In this document: positions 15,909-25,649 of the stretch, piece by piece | How the letters are laid out: the number at the start of each line of letters is the position of its first letter | Numbering within the stretch: the first letter of the stretch is position 1 | From: CAKZLS01 sp963771545 | GTDB lineage: Bacteria > Pseudomonadota > Alphaproteobacteria > Rhodospirillales > Defluviicoccaceae | Direction: 5' to 3' | DNA: 64,000 bases | Assembly: GCA_963771545.1 (NCBI GenBank) | Contig: CAVYTX010000002.1 | Span: 1,922,001 to 1,986,000, forward strand | Made by a program: the position numbers and the translations under genes | Notes under the pieces: model-generated | The model's input: the letters and a program-made list of their open reading frames with translations, nothing else | What the model was told of the DNA's origin: nothing | Databases searched by the model: none

Positions 15909-18629
15909 GTGACGCGCCAAATCCAAAACCTCGCTGCCGACGAGGTGTTTCGCCACCTGCAGTCGCGGCCCGAGGGCCTGGACGCCCAGGAGGTGGAGGA
16001 ACGCCGCCGCGAGGTGGGTCCCAACACCTTGCACGTGGAGCGCAAGCTGTGGTGGCTGGGCAGCCTCGGCCGCCAGTTTACCAACTTCTTCACCATTCTG
16101 CTGTTCATTTCGTCGGCCATCTGCTTCGTCGCCGACCATCTCCAGCCCGGCGAGAACATGGATGTTCTTGGCTGGGCGCTGCTCGGCGTCGCCGTTCTCA
16201 ACGCGCTGTTCAGCTTCGTCCAGGAATTCCGCGCCGAACGCGCCATGGAGGCGCTGCGCAAATTCCTGCCGCAAAAGGTCATGGCGCGCCGGTCGGGAGA
16301 CGAAACCGAGATCCAGGCCGACGAACTGGTGCCAGGCGACGTGCTGGTCGTCCGCGAGGGCGACAGAATTCCGGCGGACGCCCGGCTGGTGGAGGTCAAC
16401 GACCTTTTGGTCAACAACGCCCCTCTGACCGGCGAGTCGAGAGCAGTGGCTCTCACGACCGAGCCGCAAACGGCGCGCATTACCGACAGCGCCAACCTGG
16501 TGTTCGCCGGCTGCTCGGTGTTGCGCGGATCGGGGCTGGCGGTGGTGTTTGCCACCGGTCTGCGCACCGAGTTCGGCAAGATCGCCACGCTGTCCCACGA
16601 GGTCCGCCGGTCGCGCTCGCCGCTCGAAAAGGAAACCGCCCACATGGTGCGGGTGTTGACCATCATCGCGGTGGCCATGGGGCTCGGCTTTTTCGCCTAC
16701 GGGGTGTTCACCGGGCGGTCGTTGTGGGTGAACCTGGTGTTCATGATGGGGATCATCGTCGCCAACGTGCCCGAGGGGCTATTGCCCACTTTCACCCTGT
16801 CGCTTGCGGTGGGCAGCCTGCGCATGGCGCGCCGCAACGTGCTGGTCAAGGGTCTGAACGCGGTGGAAGCGCTGGGCGCGGTGCACGTAATCTGCACCGA
16901 CAAGACCGGCACGCTCACGCTCAACCGCCTGGCGGTCTCCCGCGTCGCCGGCGCAACCGAGGACACGGATCTGGCGGACAACGCCCGCGTCCGCTGTCTG
17001 GAGCTGGCGTTGATGGCGTCCGAGGTGCGCGCGAACGCCGACGGCTTCGCGGGAGATCCCCTCGACGTGGCGGTCGCCGAGTCCTTCGCCGAGACCGGCG
17101 GTTTGGTCAAGGACGTTCTCTCGTCCCAAATCCGGGCGTTCGCCTTCGACACCGAGGCGCGGCGCGCCGGCGGCATCGCCGAATACGATGATCGATTGGT
17201 GTTCGCGGTCAAGGGAGCGTGGGAAGCGCTGAAACCGCTGGTCACGCGCATCGAGCGGGGCAGCGACAAGGAAGCCGTGGCCGCGAGCGAAAAGGACCTG
17301 GAACAGGCCGGCCGGGTGGTCCACCGGCTGGCGTCCGATGGTTACCGGGTCATCGCCATCGCCCATCGCGCGCTCGACGCGCCGCCGCCCGGGGACGCCG
17401 GCCGGGAGAGCCTTGAGACCGGCCTGGTGCTCGCCGGCTTTCTGGGTCTCGAGGATCCGATCCGCCCCGAGGTGCCCGAGGCGGTGGCACGCTGCCGCTC
17501 CGCCGGCATCCGGGTGATGATGATCACCGGCGATCATCCCGACACCGCGCTCGCCGTCGCCCGCCGCACGGGCATCGTCGACGGCGGGGAGTCCCAGGAG
17601 GACTCCGCGAACGGCCTCTGCGTCACTGGCGACGAGCTCGCCGACATGCGCGAACGCGACCTAGTGGAGCGGCTGCGCGCCGGCGCGCGGGTGTTCGCCC
17701 GCACCACGCCCGAGCAGAAAATGAAGATCGTCGCCGCGCTGCACGAGATGGACCTGGTGGTGGCGGTCACCGGCGACGGGGTCAACGACGCGCCGGCGCT
17801 CAAGGCGGCCGATGTCGGGATCGCCATGGGCGAGAGCGGAACAGACGTGGCCCGGGAGGCCGCCCAAGTCATTCTGCTGGACGACAATTTCGCGTCCATC
17901 GTCTCCGGCGTCGAGCAGGGCCGGACCATCTTCGCCAACATCCGCAAGTTCACCAACTACGTGCTGGTCAGCAACGGCCCGGAAATCATCCCCTATCTGC
18001 TCTACATCCTGTTCCCGGTGCCCTTGGCGCTGACGGTGATCCAGATCCTGTCCATCGACCTCGGCACCGACATCGTGCCGTCCATGGCGCTCGGCCAGGA
18101 ACCGCCCGAACCCGACGCCATGAACCAGCCGCCGCGGGACCGCGAACAGGGGTTGCTGACGCTGCCGCTGATGGCGCACAGCTATCTGTTTCTCGGCCTG
18201 ATCGAGGCGGCGTTCTCGCTGACGCTGTTCTTCTGGGTGCTCACCCAGGGCGGCTGGCAGTGGGGCCAGGATCTCGCCGCGACGGACCCGCTGTATCGCT
18301 CGGCGACCGGGATCACGCTCGCCTCCATCGTGCTGATGCAGATCGGCAACCTGTTCGGCCGGCGCTCGCGGTACGGCCTCGGCATCGACCGCGCCGCGTT
18401 CACCAACCCGCTGCTCGTCGCCGGCGTCGTCTTTCAGATGGCGTTCTCGTGGGCGATCCTGTATTTCCCGCCGGTCAACACGGTGCTCGGGACCGGGCCG
18501 GTCGCCTGGGAGATCTACGCCATCGCCTGGCTCGGCGTGCCGCTGATCTTCATTCTCGACTACCTGCGCAAACGCATCGCCGTACGCCGGATTCCACCCG
18601 TGCGATCTACAGTTAGTCATGCGCGGTAA
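15909..18629 (+). CDS. Cation-translocating P-type ATPase, Na,K-ATPase-like (P2C-like)
   Basis: Inner-membrane ion pump of 906 residues. Seen: N-terminal cation ATPase domain (EVFRHLQSRPEGL), the TGES actuator loop, the phosphorylated aspartate in DKTGTLTLN (residue 331), MITGDHPDTA and TGDGVNDAPALK, and C-terminal membrane helices. Ion-site helices read VANVPEGLLPTFT, SNGPEIIPYLLYI and SIDLGTDIVPSMA, closer to animal Na,K-ATPase M4, M5 and M6 than to SERCA (VAAIPEGLP, NLVTDGLP). The transported ion is not proven. GTG start two bases after the stress-protein stop; the C-terminus overlaps azlC by 11 bases. Confidence 0.9.
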   Translation: MTRQIQNLAADEVFRHLQSRPEGLDAQEVEERRREVGPNTLHVERKLWWLGSLGRQFTNFFTILLFISSAICFVADHLQPGENMDVLGWALLGVAVLNALFSFVQEFRAERAMEALRKFLPQKVMARRSGDETEIQADELVPGDVLVVREGDRIPADARLVEVNDLLVNNAPLTGESRAVALTTEPQTARITDSANLVFAGCSVLRGSGLAVVFATGLRTEFGKIATLSHEVRRSRSPLEKETAHMVRVLTIIAVAMGLGFFAYGVFTGRSLWVNLVFMMGIIVANVPEGLLPTFTLSLAVGSLRMARRNVLVKGLNAVEALGAVHVICTDKTGTLTLNRLAVSRVAGATEDTDLADNARVRCLELALMASEVRANADGFAGDPLDVAVAESFAETGGLVKDVLSSQIRAFAFDTEARRAGGIAEYDDRLVFAVKGAWEALKPLVTRIERGSDKEAVAASEKDLEQAGRVVHRLASDGYRVIAIAHRALDAPPPGDAGRESLETGLVLAGFLGLEDPIRPEVPEAVARCRSAGIRVMMITGDHPDTALAVARRTGIVDGGESQEDSANGLCVTGDELADMRERDLVERLRAGARVFARTTPEQKMKIVAALHEMDLVVAVTGDGVNDAPALKAADVGIAMGESGTDVAREAAQVILLDDNFASIVSGVEQGRTIFANIRKFTNYVLVSNGPEIIPYLLYILFPVPLALTVIQILSIDLGTDIVPSMALGQEPPEPDAMNQPPRDREQGLLTLPLMAHSYLFLGLIEAAFSLTLFFWVLTQGGWQWGQDLAATDPLYRSATGITLASIVLMQIGNLFGRRSRYGLGIDRAAFTNPLLVAGVVFQMAFSWAILYFPPVNTVLGTGPVAWEIYAIAWLGVPLIFILDYLRKRIAVRRIPPVRSTVSHAR

Positions 18630-19311
18630 CGCGGTATCCGAGGCGATGAGCGGGGCGCGGGCGATCATCCCGCTTGCGGTCGGTGTCGCGGTCTATGGGC
18701 TCGCGTTCGGACTCCTGGCCTCGCGGGCCGGTTTTACCTGGTCGCAAACCGGGATGATGAGCGCGCTCGTTTTCGCCGGCTCGTCGCAAATCGTGGCCGT
18801 CGAGCGCCTCGCGGCGGGGGCCGGCGTCGCGGCGGCCTTTGTCGCCGGCGTGGTGATCAACCTGCGGCTGCTGCTGATCACCGCGTCCGTGCGCGACCTG
18901 TTCGCCGGGCGTCCCCTTTGGCAGCGGATGCTTGGCGCGCACCTTTCGTCGGACGAGAACTGGGCTCTAACCCTAGCAAGACGCTCTCAAGGGCAAAAAG
19001 CGGGTTACTGGTTCCTGACCGGCGCGGGCGCGTTGCTGCTGGTGACCTGGGTGTCCTCCGGCGTCCTCGGCGTCGTCTTCGCCTCACACATTCCCGATCC
19101 GGAAACCTACGCGATCGATTTCGCCTTCACGGCGGCGTTCATCGCCATATCCCGCTCCCTGTGGCGCGGCCGCCCGGATGCGGCGCCGTGGGCGGCGGCG
19201 ATCGGGGTCGTCATCGTCACGACGCGGTTCGATGCGGTCGACGCTTCATGGGCAATTGTCCTGGGCGGGCTCGCCGGCGCCGTGGTCGCCGGACTATGGG
19301 GCAATGACTGA
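18619..19311 (+). CDS. azlC: AzlC family branched-chain amino acid permease subunit
   Basis: Larger subunit of an AzlCD/YgaZH-type exporter of branched-chain amino acids or their analogues. Seen: 230 residues, mostly hydrophobic helices, with the family patterns IIPLAVGVAVYGLAFGLLA, ALVFAGSSQIVAVERL and INLRLLLITASVRDLF, and the cytoplasmic HLSSDENWAL. It overlaps the end of the ATPase frame, and the next gene starts inside its own stop region (8-base overlap), as is usual for azlC-azlD. An ATG at 18646 is an alternative start. Confidence 0.92.
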   Translation: MRGNAVSEAMSGARAIIPLAVGVAVYGLAFGLLASRAGFTWSQTGMMSALVFAGSSQIVAVERLAAGAGVAAAFVAGVVINLRLLLITASVRDLFAGRPLWQRMLGAHLSSDENWALTLARRSQGQKAGYWFLTGAGALLLVTWVSSGVLGVVFASHIPDPETYAIDFAFTAAFIAISRSLWRGRPDAAPWAAAIGVVIVTTRFDAVDASWAIVLGGLAGAVVAGLWGND

Positions 19312-19597
19312 TCCGCTTCTGATCACGGGACTGCTCGCCGCGGCGACGTTTTCCATTCGGTATCTCGGTGTGGCGCTTGGGCGGCACTTGCCGGAAAGCG
19401 GGCCTTGGACGCGAGCGCTCAACGCGCTGCCTGGATGTCTGATCGTGTCGCTGGTGGCGGTGATGTTGGCGGGCGGCGGCCCCAACGAGTGGATCGGCGC
19501 GGCCGTGGCGCTCGGTGTCGCCGTCGCGACCCGAAGCCTGCCGCTCACGATGATCGTCGCCATCGCCGTTGTGTGGGCGCTCCGATCCATGCCATAG
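19304..19597 (+). CDS. azlD: AzlD domain protein (branched-chain amino acid export)
   Basis: Small partner of AzlC, 97 residues with about four hydrophobic segments. Seen: ITGLLAAATFSIRYLGVALG, LNALPGCLIVSLVAVMLAGG and TRSLPLTMIVAIAVVWAL, matching AzlD/YgaH proteins. The start overlaps the azlC stop, ensuring coupled synthesis. No Lrp-type regulator lies next to the pair. Confidence 0.92.
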   Translation: MTDPLLITGLLAAATFSIRYLGVALGRHLPESGPWTRALNALPGCLIVSLVAVMLAGGGPNEWIGAAVALGVAVATRSLPLTMIVAIAVVWALRSMP

Positions 19598-19660
19598 CCG
19601 GAACGAAAAGCGCGCTTACGCGTTGATCCCTATCACCAACCTCGGGCATATGACGACACC

Positions 19661-20917
19661 ATGAGCGATCATTCACCAGCCAAGAACGCTTCATCCGGAT
19701 TCCGCCGGCTGTTCAGAATACTGGGGCGTCCCGTCAGGCGGACCAGCCGGCAGGGCCGGTACGTGATCCAAACCTACCGGGGTTACGGCCACCGCGATCG
19801 CGTTCTGCTCATGGGACGGGTTCTCCGGCAACCGGCGATCGGCTCGAGGGAACTGAAGGGAGGTGTTTTCAGCGACGTGCTGGACATCGCCAGCCGGTTC
19901 GTCCGCCATGGAATCGGCAATGCGGCCGTCAAGGCCCGCGCCGGCGGCGAGCAACACCGCGTCGAGACGGACCGCGAGGGCTATTTCACCGTCTCCATGC
20001 GCGTGCCGGACGGCGACGGCTGGCGGGGCCTATGGCGTCCGGTCGATCTCGAACTGCTGGAGCCGGAATCGAGCGGCGTTCACGCCGAGGCGCCCGTGTA
20101 CTTCCCGCCCCGGACGTGCCGGTTCGTGGTGATCAGCGATATCGACGACACGGTGATGTACACGGGCGTCGCCAACAAGCTGAAGATGCTGTGGCGGCTG
20201 TTCGCCACCGACGCGGACAGCCGGCTGGCGTTCCCGGGGGTCGGCGCCTTCTACCGGTCGCTGCACGAAGGAGTCTCGGGGTCTGAATTCAATCCGATGC
20301 TCTACGTCTCGCGAGGCCCGTGGGGCATCTACGAAGTGCTCGAGGAATTCTTCAATCTTCACGAAATCCCAGTCGGTCCGGTCCTTTTTCTCAGGGAATG
20401 GGGCGTGACCTTGCAGCATCCCCTGCCCAAGCAGTCAAAGGGTCACAAGCACGCGCTGATCGAGGATATGCTCGCGATCTACGACGATCTTCCGTTCATT
20501 CTCATCGGCGACAGCGGTCAACGCGATCCGGAGATTTACGCTGAAGTGGTGCGGGAGCACCGGTCGCGGGTCCTTGCCGTCTATATCCGCAACGTCAGCC
20601 GCGATCCGGACAGAGCGCGCGCGATCGAGACCCTGGCCGAGCAAATCGCCGAGGCCGGCAGCAGCCTGGTGCTGGCCGCCGACAGCCACGCCATGGCCCT
20701 CCATGCCGCCGAGCACGGCTTCATCTCGCCGGATGCCCCGCAAGCGGTGCGCGAGGAGCAGGTGCAAGCCGGAGAAGTCCCGCATGCGCGGCGTCCCCGC
20801 GAGGTTGGCGGCGAAACCCCCTCCGCCACCCGCGAGGCGGTGAAAAAAGGCCGTCTGAAAGAAGCGTTAGACGACACGCCCGATCAGGAGCCTCCCAAGA
20901 GCATCGTCGTCGAATAA
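19661..20917 (+). CDS. APP1-type phosphatase (DUF2183)
   Basis: Protein of 418 residues with the phosphatidate phosphatase APP1 catalytic domain. Seen: an N-terminal beta-rich segment (YRGYGHRDRVLLMGRVLRQP), then the HAD-like catalytic motif VVISDIDDTVMYTG near residues 159-172, SRGPWGIYEVLEEFF, KGHKHALIEDML, and the terminal HAD motif FILIGDSGQRDPEIY. In yeast App1 the domain hydrolyses phosphatidate; the substrate of the bacterial proteins is less certain. The last 60 residues are charged and probably disordered. It may act on membrane phospholipids; it is the single gene before the convergent asmA. Confidence 0.85.
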   Translation: MSDHSPAKNASSGFRRLFRILGRPVRRTSRQGRYVIQTYRGYGHRDRVLLMGRVLRQPAIGSRELKGGVFSDVLDIASRFVRHGIGNAAVKARAGGEQHRVETDREGYFTVSMRVPDGDGWRGLWRPVDLELLEPESSGVHAEAPVYFPPRTCRFVVISDIDDTVMYTGVANKLKMLWRLFATDADSRLAFPGVGAFYRSLHEGVSGSEFNPMLYVSRGPWGIYEVLEEFFNLHEIPVGPVLFLREWGVTLQHPLPKQSKGHKHALIEDMLAIYDDLPFILIGDSGQRDPEIYAEVVREHRSRVLAVYIRNVSRDPDRARAIETLAEQIAEAGSSLVLAADSHAMALHAAEHGFISPDAPQAVREEQVQAGEVPHARRPREVGGETPSATREAVKKGRLKEALDDTPDQEPPKSIVVE

Positions 20918-20937
20918 GAAAACATCACCGAAGTCGG

Positions 20938-22806
20938 TTATTTCTTGCCGTCTTTGTCGAATTTGCGCTCCACCGCGCCGCCGATCAGCGACTCGCAGTC
21001 GATGTTTTCCTGATCTCCCATCTCGAAGAACGGCAGCGGATCGACCCCGCCGATCGCCACCGATGGATCGGCGAACGACCCATACGCACGCACCGGCGCG
21101 GCAATGTCGATCAGACTGAAATCCTTGGCGCGCGCCTCGATCTGCACCTCGAAGGTTTCCTTGCCGAGGTCCACGAAGCCCTTGCCGACGAGAAGCGAAT
21201 CGGTGGTGTCGAGGACGGCTCTCGCGACGTTCACCTTGCCCTCGTTCACGTCGAGGTCGACGCGCCCGCACCGAATGCCGACGCGGGCATCGTCGCCGAC
21301 CACAAGCACCAACGCCTCCGCGACATCGAGTCCGATGGCTTCCACGATCAGGCCGCTGATGGAGCCCTCGCGCATGGCGATCGCGCCTTCCCCTCGCGCG
21401 GCGCCCATCATCTCGGCCACGGTCTTGCCGGCGCCGAGCACATAGGCGTGACCCGAGAATAGTCCGCCCGTTTCCTGGACGAACGGGGTGCCCTCGAAGA
21501 ACGGTTTCAAATCCAGATCCTGGAAAGTCAAATCGGCATCGGCGGAAGGCACGACCTCGCGTCCGTTGAGCGCGGCCTCGCCGGACACCTTGCCGCCGGC
21601 GACCTCCAGGCTGAGCGGCCGGACCAGCGCCCGGCCGTCGTTCAACCGCACGCGGAAATTGAGGCGCTCCACCGGCAGATTGGGCGCGTTCACCTCTTCG
21701 CCCTTGAATTGCACATCCATGTTCATCGCCTTCAGCCGGTCGGCGGCGATGGGTTGATCGGGAAACGTCCCGCTTTGCTGTTCCGCCTTCGGTTGTTCGC
21801 CGGGTTCCGCGCCGACGAGGCCGGCGAGGTCCGCGAAGTCGAGCTTCCTCGACACCAGGTCCGCTTTCAGGAACGGCGGCTTTTGCCCGCCGTCCAGCGA
21901 CAGCGACCCCGCCAGATCGCTGCCGCCGACGGTACCCTTGAAATTCTCGAACTTCCATCGATCGCCGTCCTTGCCGAGCGCGCCCTCGAGTCTGTAGGGC
22001 GGTGTACCGGGAAGCGGGATCCGGAAAATCGGAAACACGTCGCCGAACGTCGGCCCCTCGACAATGAGGCCGATATTCACTCCGGCGAGCTGGACCGGGT
22101 CCGTCATCGTTCCGTCGGCGCGAATTCGGGTTTTGCCGAACCTCAGGTCGAGGTCGATCGGATAGGGCTTTTCCGTTTCGCGCAGAAGCAGGAACGAGCC
22201 GCCCTTGAAAACCAGCTTCAAGGGACGCTCCTCAAGCGACCCTTCAAGGCTAAGCTCGACGGTATCATCGCCGGACGCATCGGCCTTGCCGGTGGCGATG
22301 GTTCCGTCGAGGTCGACCTTCCGCTCGGCGTCGCGGTAGCCGAGACGGCCGTCCTCGATGATAAATCGGCCAATCTCGGGAAACTCGGCCCGCTCGTCGG
22401 GCTTGGCGGCCTCGCCGGCAGCCTCGGCGGCCGCGCTGAAGTCCCAATTGACCCGGCCCTCGGCGTCCTTCTCGAGCACGATCTTGGGCTGGCGCAGCAC
22501 GATTTCGGGAATTTCCGTCCGCCCGGTGAGCAACGGCCAGATCTTGATGGCGACCCGGCCCTCGCCGAAACTCATCAGCGCGTCGGCCTTGCCCCAATCG
22601 GTGTTGGCCACGCTCAAATCCGTCACGTGAACCGTTGTCGTCGACCCGGGATGAATGTCGAGTTTGCCGATCCGCACTTCGCGCCCGAGGGCGGCGCTGG
22701 CGATCTGTCCGGCCCGCCCTTCCCAGTCGACGACCAGCACGGCGACGACCGCCGCCGCGACCAGCACACCGAGTATTCCCAGGGTCCAATATAAAAATCG
22801 ACGCAT
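20938..22806 (-). CDS. AsmA family protein
   Basis: Inner-membrane-anchored, periplasmic AsmA-like protein of 622 residues, a family tied to lipid transport to the outer membrane. Seen: one N-terminal membrane helix (YWTLGILGVLVAAAVVAVLVV), the AsmA N-terminal domain (IASAALGREVRIGKLDI, WGKADALMSFGEGRVAIKIWPLL, RQPKIVLEKDAEGRVNWDF), and a C-terminal AsmA_2 part (VAEMMGAARGEGAIAMREGSISG, SLLVGKGFVDLGKETFEV, RAYGSFADPSVAIGG). The ATG at 22806 gives a normal membrane anchor; the longer in-frame start does not. It converges with the APP1-type gene. Confidence 0.9.
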   Translation of the reverse strand: MRRFLYWTLGILGVLVAAAVVAVLVVDWEGRAGQIASAALGREVRIGKLDIHPGSTTTVHVTDLSVANTDWGKADALMSFGEGRVAIKIWPLLTGRTEIPEIVLRQPKIVLEKDAEGRVNWDFSAAAEAAGEAAKPDERAEFPEIGRFIIEDGRLGYRDAERKVDLDGTIATGKADASGDDTVELSLEGSLEERPLKLVFKGGSFLLLRETEKPYPIDLDLRFGKTRIRADGTMTDPVQLAGVNIGLIVEGPTFGDVFPIFRIPLPGTPPYRLEGALGKDGDRWKFENFKGTVGGSDLAGSLSLDGGQKPPFLKADLVSRKLDFADLAGLVGAEPGEQPKAEQQSGTFPDQPIAADRLKAMNMDVQFKGEEVNAPNLPVERLNFRVRLNDGRALVRPLSLEVAGGKVSGEAALNGREVVPSADADLTFQDLDLKPFFEGTPFVQETGGLFSGHAYVLGAGKTVAEMMGAARGEGAIAMREGSISGLIVEAIGLDVAEALVLVVGDDARVGIRCGRVDLDVNEGKVNVARAVLDTTDSLLVGKGFVDLGKETFEVQIEARAKDFSLIDIAAPVRAYGSFADPSVAIGGVDPLPFFEMGDQENIDCESLIGGAVERKFDKDGKK

Positions 22807-22962
22807 GGCGGCACCCGCTCGAGACTGCTGGAGGAAATAACGAGATCCACCCGCAACAACACGGGGCCGGGCGCTTTGGTTCCACCGATGAAGCGGTCCG
22901 AGCGCGCGGAACAAATGAATCCGGCCGGTGTTACCAGTCCGTGTTTAACGTGGAGGCATGGA

Positions 22963-23817
22963 ATGGTTTCGCAAGCGCAAGCCGAGGCGACCGGAAGGCG
23001 GGCTGTGGAGGAGGCGAAGGGCTCGGGCAAATACAAGGCTCTTGCTCGGCTCGGTTATGCGTCGAGGGGCGTCGTTTATCTGATCGTCGGTTCGTTCGCC
23101 GTGCTGGCGGCATTCGGCGGCGGCCGGACAACCGACACCAAGGGCGCGCTCGAATCGCTGATGAGCGGCCCCTTGGGCGTCGCCTTGCTCGCTTTGGTCG
23201 CGCTCGGGCTGTTGGCGTTCGCGGCCTGGCGAGCGGTCCAGGGGATCGCCGATGCCGACGGCCACGGCCAAGACGGCAAGGCACTTGTGATCCGAGGCGG
23301 TCTCCTGGTCAGCGCGGTCACCCATCTGTTGCTGGCCATCTTCGCGGTGAGTTTGATTTTCGGCGGAGGGGGCGGTTCCGGCGGCGACAGCGGAACCCAG
23401 AGTTGGATCGCCACGTTGATGGAACAGCCCTTCGGCCAGTGGCTCGTCGGCGTCGTCGGCGCCGCCGTGGTGGGAGCCGGCATCGCGCAAATCATCAAGG
23501 GGTGGACCGCCAAATTCGATAAGCGCTTCAAACCCGGCTACGACAAGCTCGGATGGGTTCGTCCGCTCTGCCGCTTCGGCCTGATCGCCAGGGGCCTGGT
23601 TTTCATGATCATTGGAAGCTTTATCGGGATCGCCGCCTGGAAGTACGACCCCGAGCAAGCACGCGGCCTCTCCGGGGCCCTGCAGGCCCTCCAGGAGCAG
23701 CCCTTCGGGCAGGTGCTTCTAGGGATCGTCGCCCTCGGCCTGGTCGCCTTTGGTCTCTACTGTTGGGTCGAAGCCGTATACCGGCGAATTGGCGTCGCCG
23801 AAACCGCGAACACCTAA
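22963..23817 (+). CDS. DUF1206 membrane protein
   Basis: Inner-membrane protein of 284 residues built from three related pairs of helices. Seen: ALARLGYASRGVVYLIVGSFAVLAAFG, a second copy beginning at VIRGGLLVSAVTHLLLAIFAVSL, and a third, LCRFGLIARGLVFMIIGSFIGIAAW. Each pair ends with a Gly/Pro-Phe-Gly-Gln turn (PFGQWLVG, PFGQVLLG). This internal triplication is the hallmark of DUF1206. No biochemical function is established. The start follows GGAGG; the longer in-frame form has no conserved N-terminus. Confidence 0.88.
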   Translation: MVSQAQAEATGRRAVEEAKGSGKYKALARLGYASRGVVYLIVGSFAVLAAFGGGRTTDTKGALESLMSGPLGVALLALVALGLLAFAAWRAVQGIADADGHGQDGKALVIRGGLLVSAVTHLLLAIFAVSLIFGGGGGSGGDSGTQSWIATLMEQPFGQWLVGVVGAAVVGAGIAQIIKGWTAKFDKRFKPGYDKLGWVRPLCRFGLIARGLVFMIIGSFIGIAAWKYDPEQARGLSGALQALQEQPFGQVLLGIVALGLVAFGLYCWVEAVYRRIGVAETANT

Positions 23818-23832
23818 ATTCATTGCGCGTCG

Positions 23833-25435
23833 CTATCGCGCCGTCATTCCGGCATCGACGATGCGGTCCTCGTTACGAAAACGGCAATCCGATCGTGGGC
23901 ACATGCGGCAACTCGGACCGACGGGAGCCGCCGCCTGGGTTGACGAGAGATCCAACCCGTCGGCGTAGACCGTCCGGCCGGCGTGCCGCACGTCGCAAAC
24001 CAGCATGACGGACTGCAGGAAAGGGGCCTCGTGAAACGAGGCGGGCCGCTTCGTCGCCGCCCGGGCGATCATCAGATAGCGCGCTCCGTTCGGGAACTCG
24101 GCCAATTGGCAAGTCGTCCGGCTCGGCGTGTGATCGGAATTGAAGATCGCCCACAACGGACAGGCAGGCCCGCCACGCAGCAACGGCAGGCCCGGCAGCG
24201 GGAAGCGCTTGGTAATGAACCCGGCCGGGTCCGAGCGATAGAACGCGAACGGCACGCCCGGCAGATCCGGATTCCGCAACGTGATCAGCCGGTGGCAGAT
24301 CTGCTCGTGGCTCGCATCGTAGCGCTGGCGCAGGATCTCGATATCATGGCGGCACTCCGCGACCGACCGCAGAAACTCTTCATAGGGAAAGACCAGGACG
24401 CTCGCGACATACGAGGAGAGCGCGTACCGGGCCCGGGCCCGGGCCGTGTCACTGGTGAGAAGCGGGTCTTCCAGCTGCGTCTCGATCGCGGCGGCGGCTT
24501 CGAGGCGGGCGATCCCGCGAGCGAGCTGAAAGCGCCGGGTCGATCTCGGGGCATTCGCCAGAAAAGTCACCTGCTTCGCATCGGCATCGAACCGCGTCAA
24601 GTTTCGAAAGCCGCCCGCCTTGGCGCCATCCGGATTTACGCGCGTGACGGTCGTTGCGTGCCGGGAGCGCAAATACTCCGTGAGCGAGACCTCATCGGTT
24701 CCACCATATCGCGCCACGTCTTGGTGTATGTCATGGCCGGCCCGTTCCAGCGCCGGGAACCAGGCATTGTGCTGCAGCATGAAATCGTCGACCTCGTCGG
24801 CGGGGGTCGCGGCCTGAAACACATTGCCGGACTGGTCGAAGAGGCCCGCGAGCAACGGCGTGGTCTCCGACAGCCGGTGGCTTTCCATGGAGATGATGTC
24901 GTGGAAGCGCCGGCGCTGCGACATCGTCCAGCTCGGGCGCGTCGTCGAGTATTTCCAGCGACGAGCGGATGGCCGTCACGTGGCTCAGCATTTGATGGAT
25001 GGCGTTGCCCAAAACCGGATCCTGGTTCAGCCGGTCCGAGAGCGCGTTGGCGATCGCCGTCTGATCGCGCCACGCGCGGTACAGGGTCAGCAGCGCGCGG
25101 GTCCAGTCGGGGTGACGCCCGACCAGGTCGGGCGCGAGATCGGGCGACAGATCGATGTGGCGAAGCAGCGGTTCGAGCGCGACCTCTCTGAGATCTCCGA
25201 TCATGCGACGCTCCGCGCGGCCGGTCAGCGCGTCCGCCTCGACGTCGAGCAGCGCCGCGATCCTTCGCAGAAGAGCCCCGCCGATGTGCCGTTTGTTGGC
25301 CTCGATCAGGTTGAGATAAGACGGCGAAATTTCCAGGCGCTTGGCGAGCTCCGCTTGGGTCAGACCGAGCGCCTTGCGCTTCGCGCGGATCCGAAATCCC
25401 ACCGGCGCCCGATCCCCAACCGCTGCTCGATCCAT
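23833..25435 (-). pseudogene. RamB/ScfR-type short-chain acyl regulator (XRE + DUF2083), frameshifted
   Basis: Acetyl/propionyl-CoA-type metabolic regulator, split into two frames. First part (25435 to about 24925): XRE helix-turn-helix with RIRAKRKALGLTQAELAKRL and SPSYLNLIEANKRHIGG. Second part (24924 to 23833): QRRRFHDIISMESHRLSE, NDWFPAL-like and HDIHQD segments, VFPYEEFLRSVAECRHDIE, and a Cys-rich end (CRMCPRSDCRFR) as in DUF2083 proteins. The two halves together have the family layout. One base too many, or two missing, near 24925 separates them. Unless repaired, the cell would make a DNA-binding domain without its sensor. The neighbouring gene on each side runs rightward, so it is a lone transcript. 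Confidence 0.85.
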
Positions 25436-25649
25436 ACGCCGCTCCCGTCAGCCGGCGCGCATTCGCGCCCGCGAGTCAAAAATTGACACACCCGGGCATA
25501 TTTTTCAACAGTTATTTACAAAAAAATAGTTTTATATCAGCTAGTTATTGCAATAGTTACAAGCGTGCTTTAGGATAGCCCTTGATTGAATGTCCCCGAC
25601 TCGAAGTCGAATTGACCAACCAACAGAACAAACCCGTGGGAGGCACCAA

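Noticed and set aside
15333..18629. Extending the P-type ATPase to 1098 residues
   Set aside because: The first 192 codons overlap the universal stress protein in another frame and have Arg/Pro-rich, non-conserved composition.
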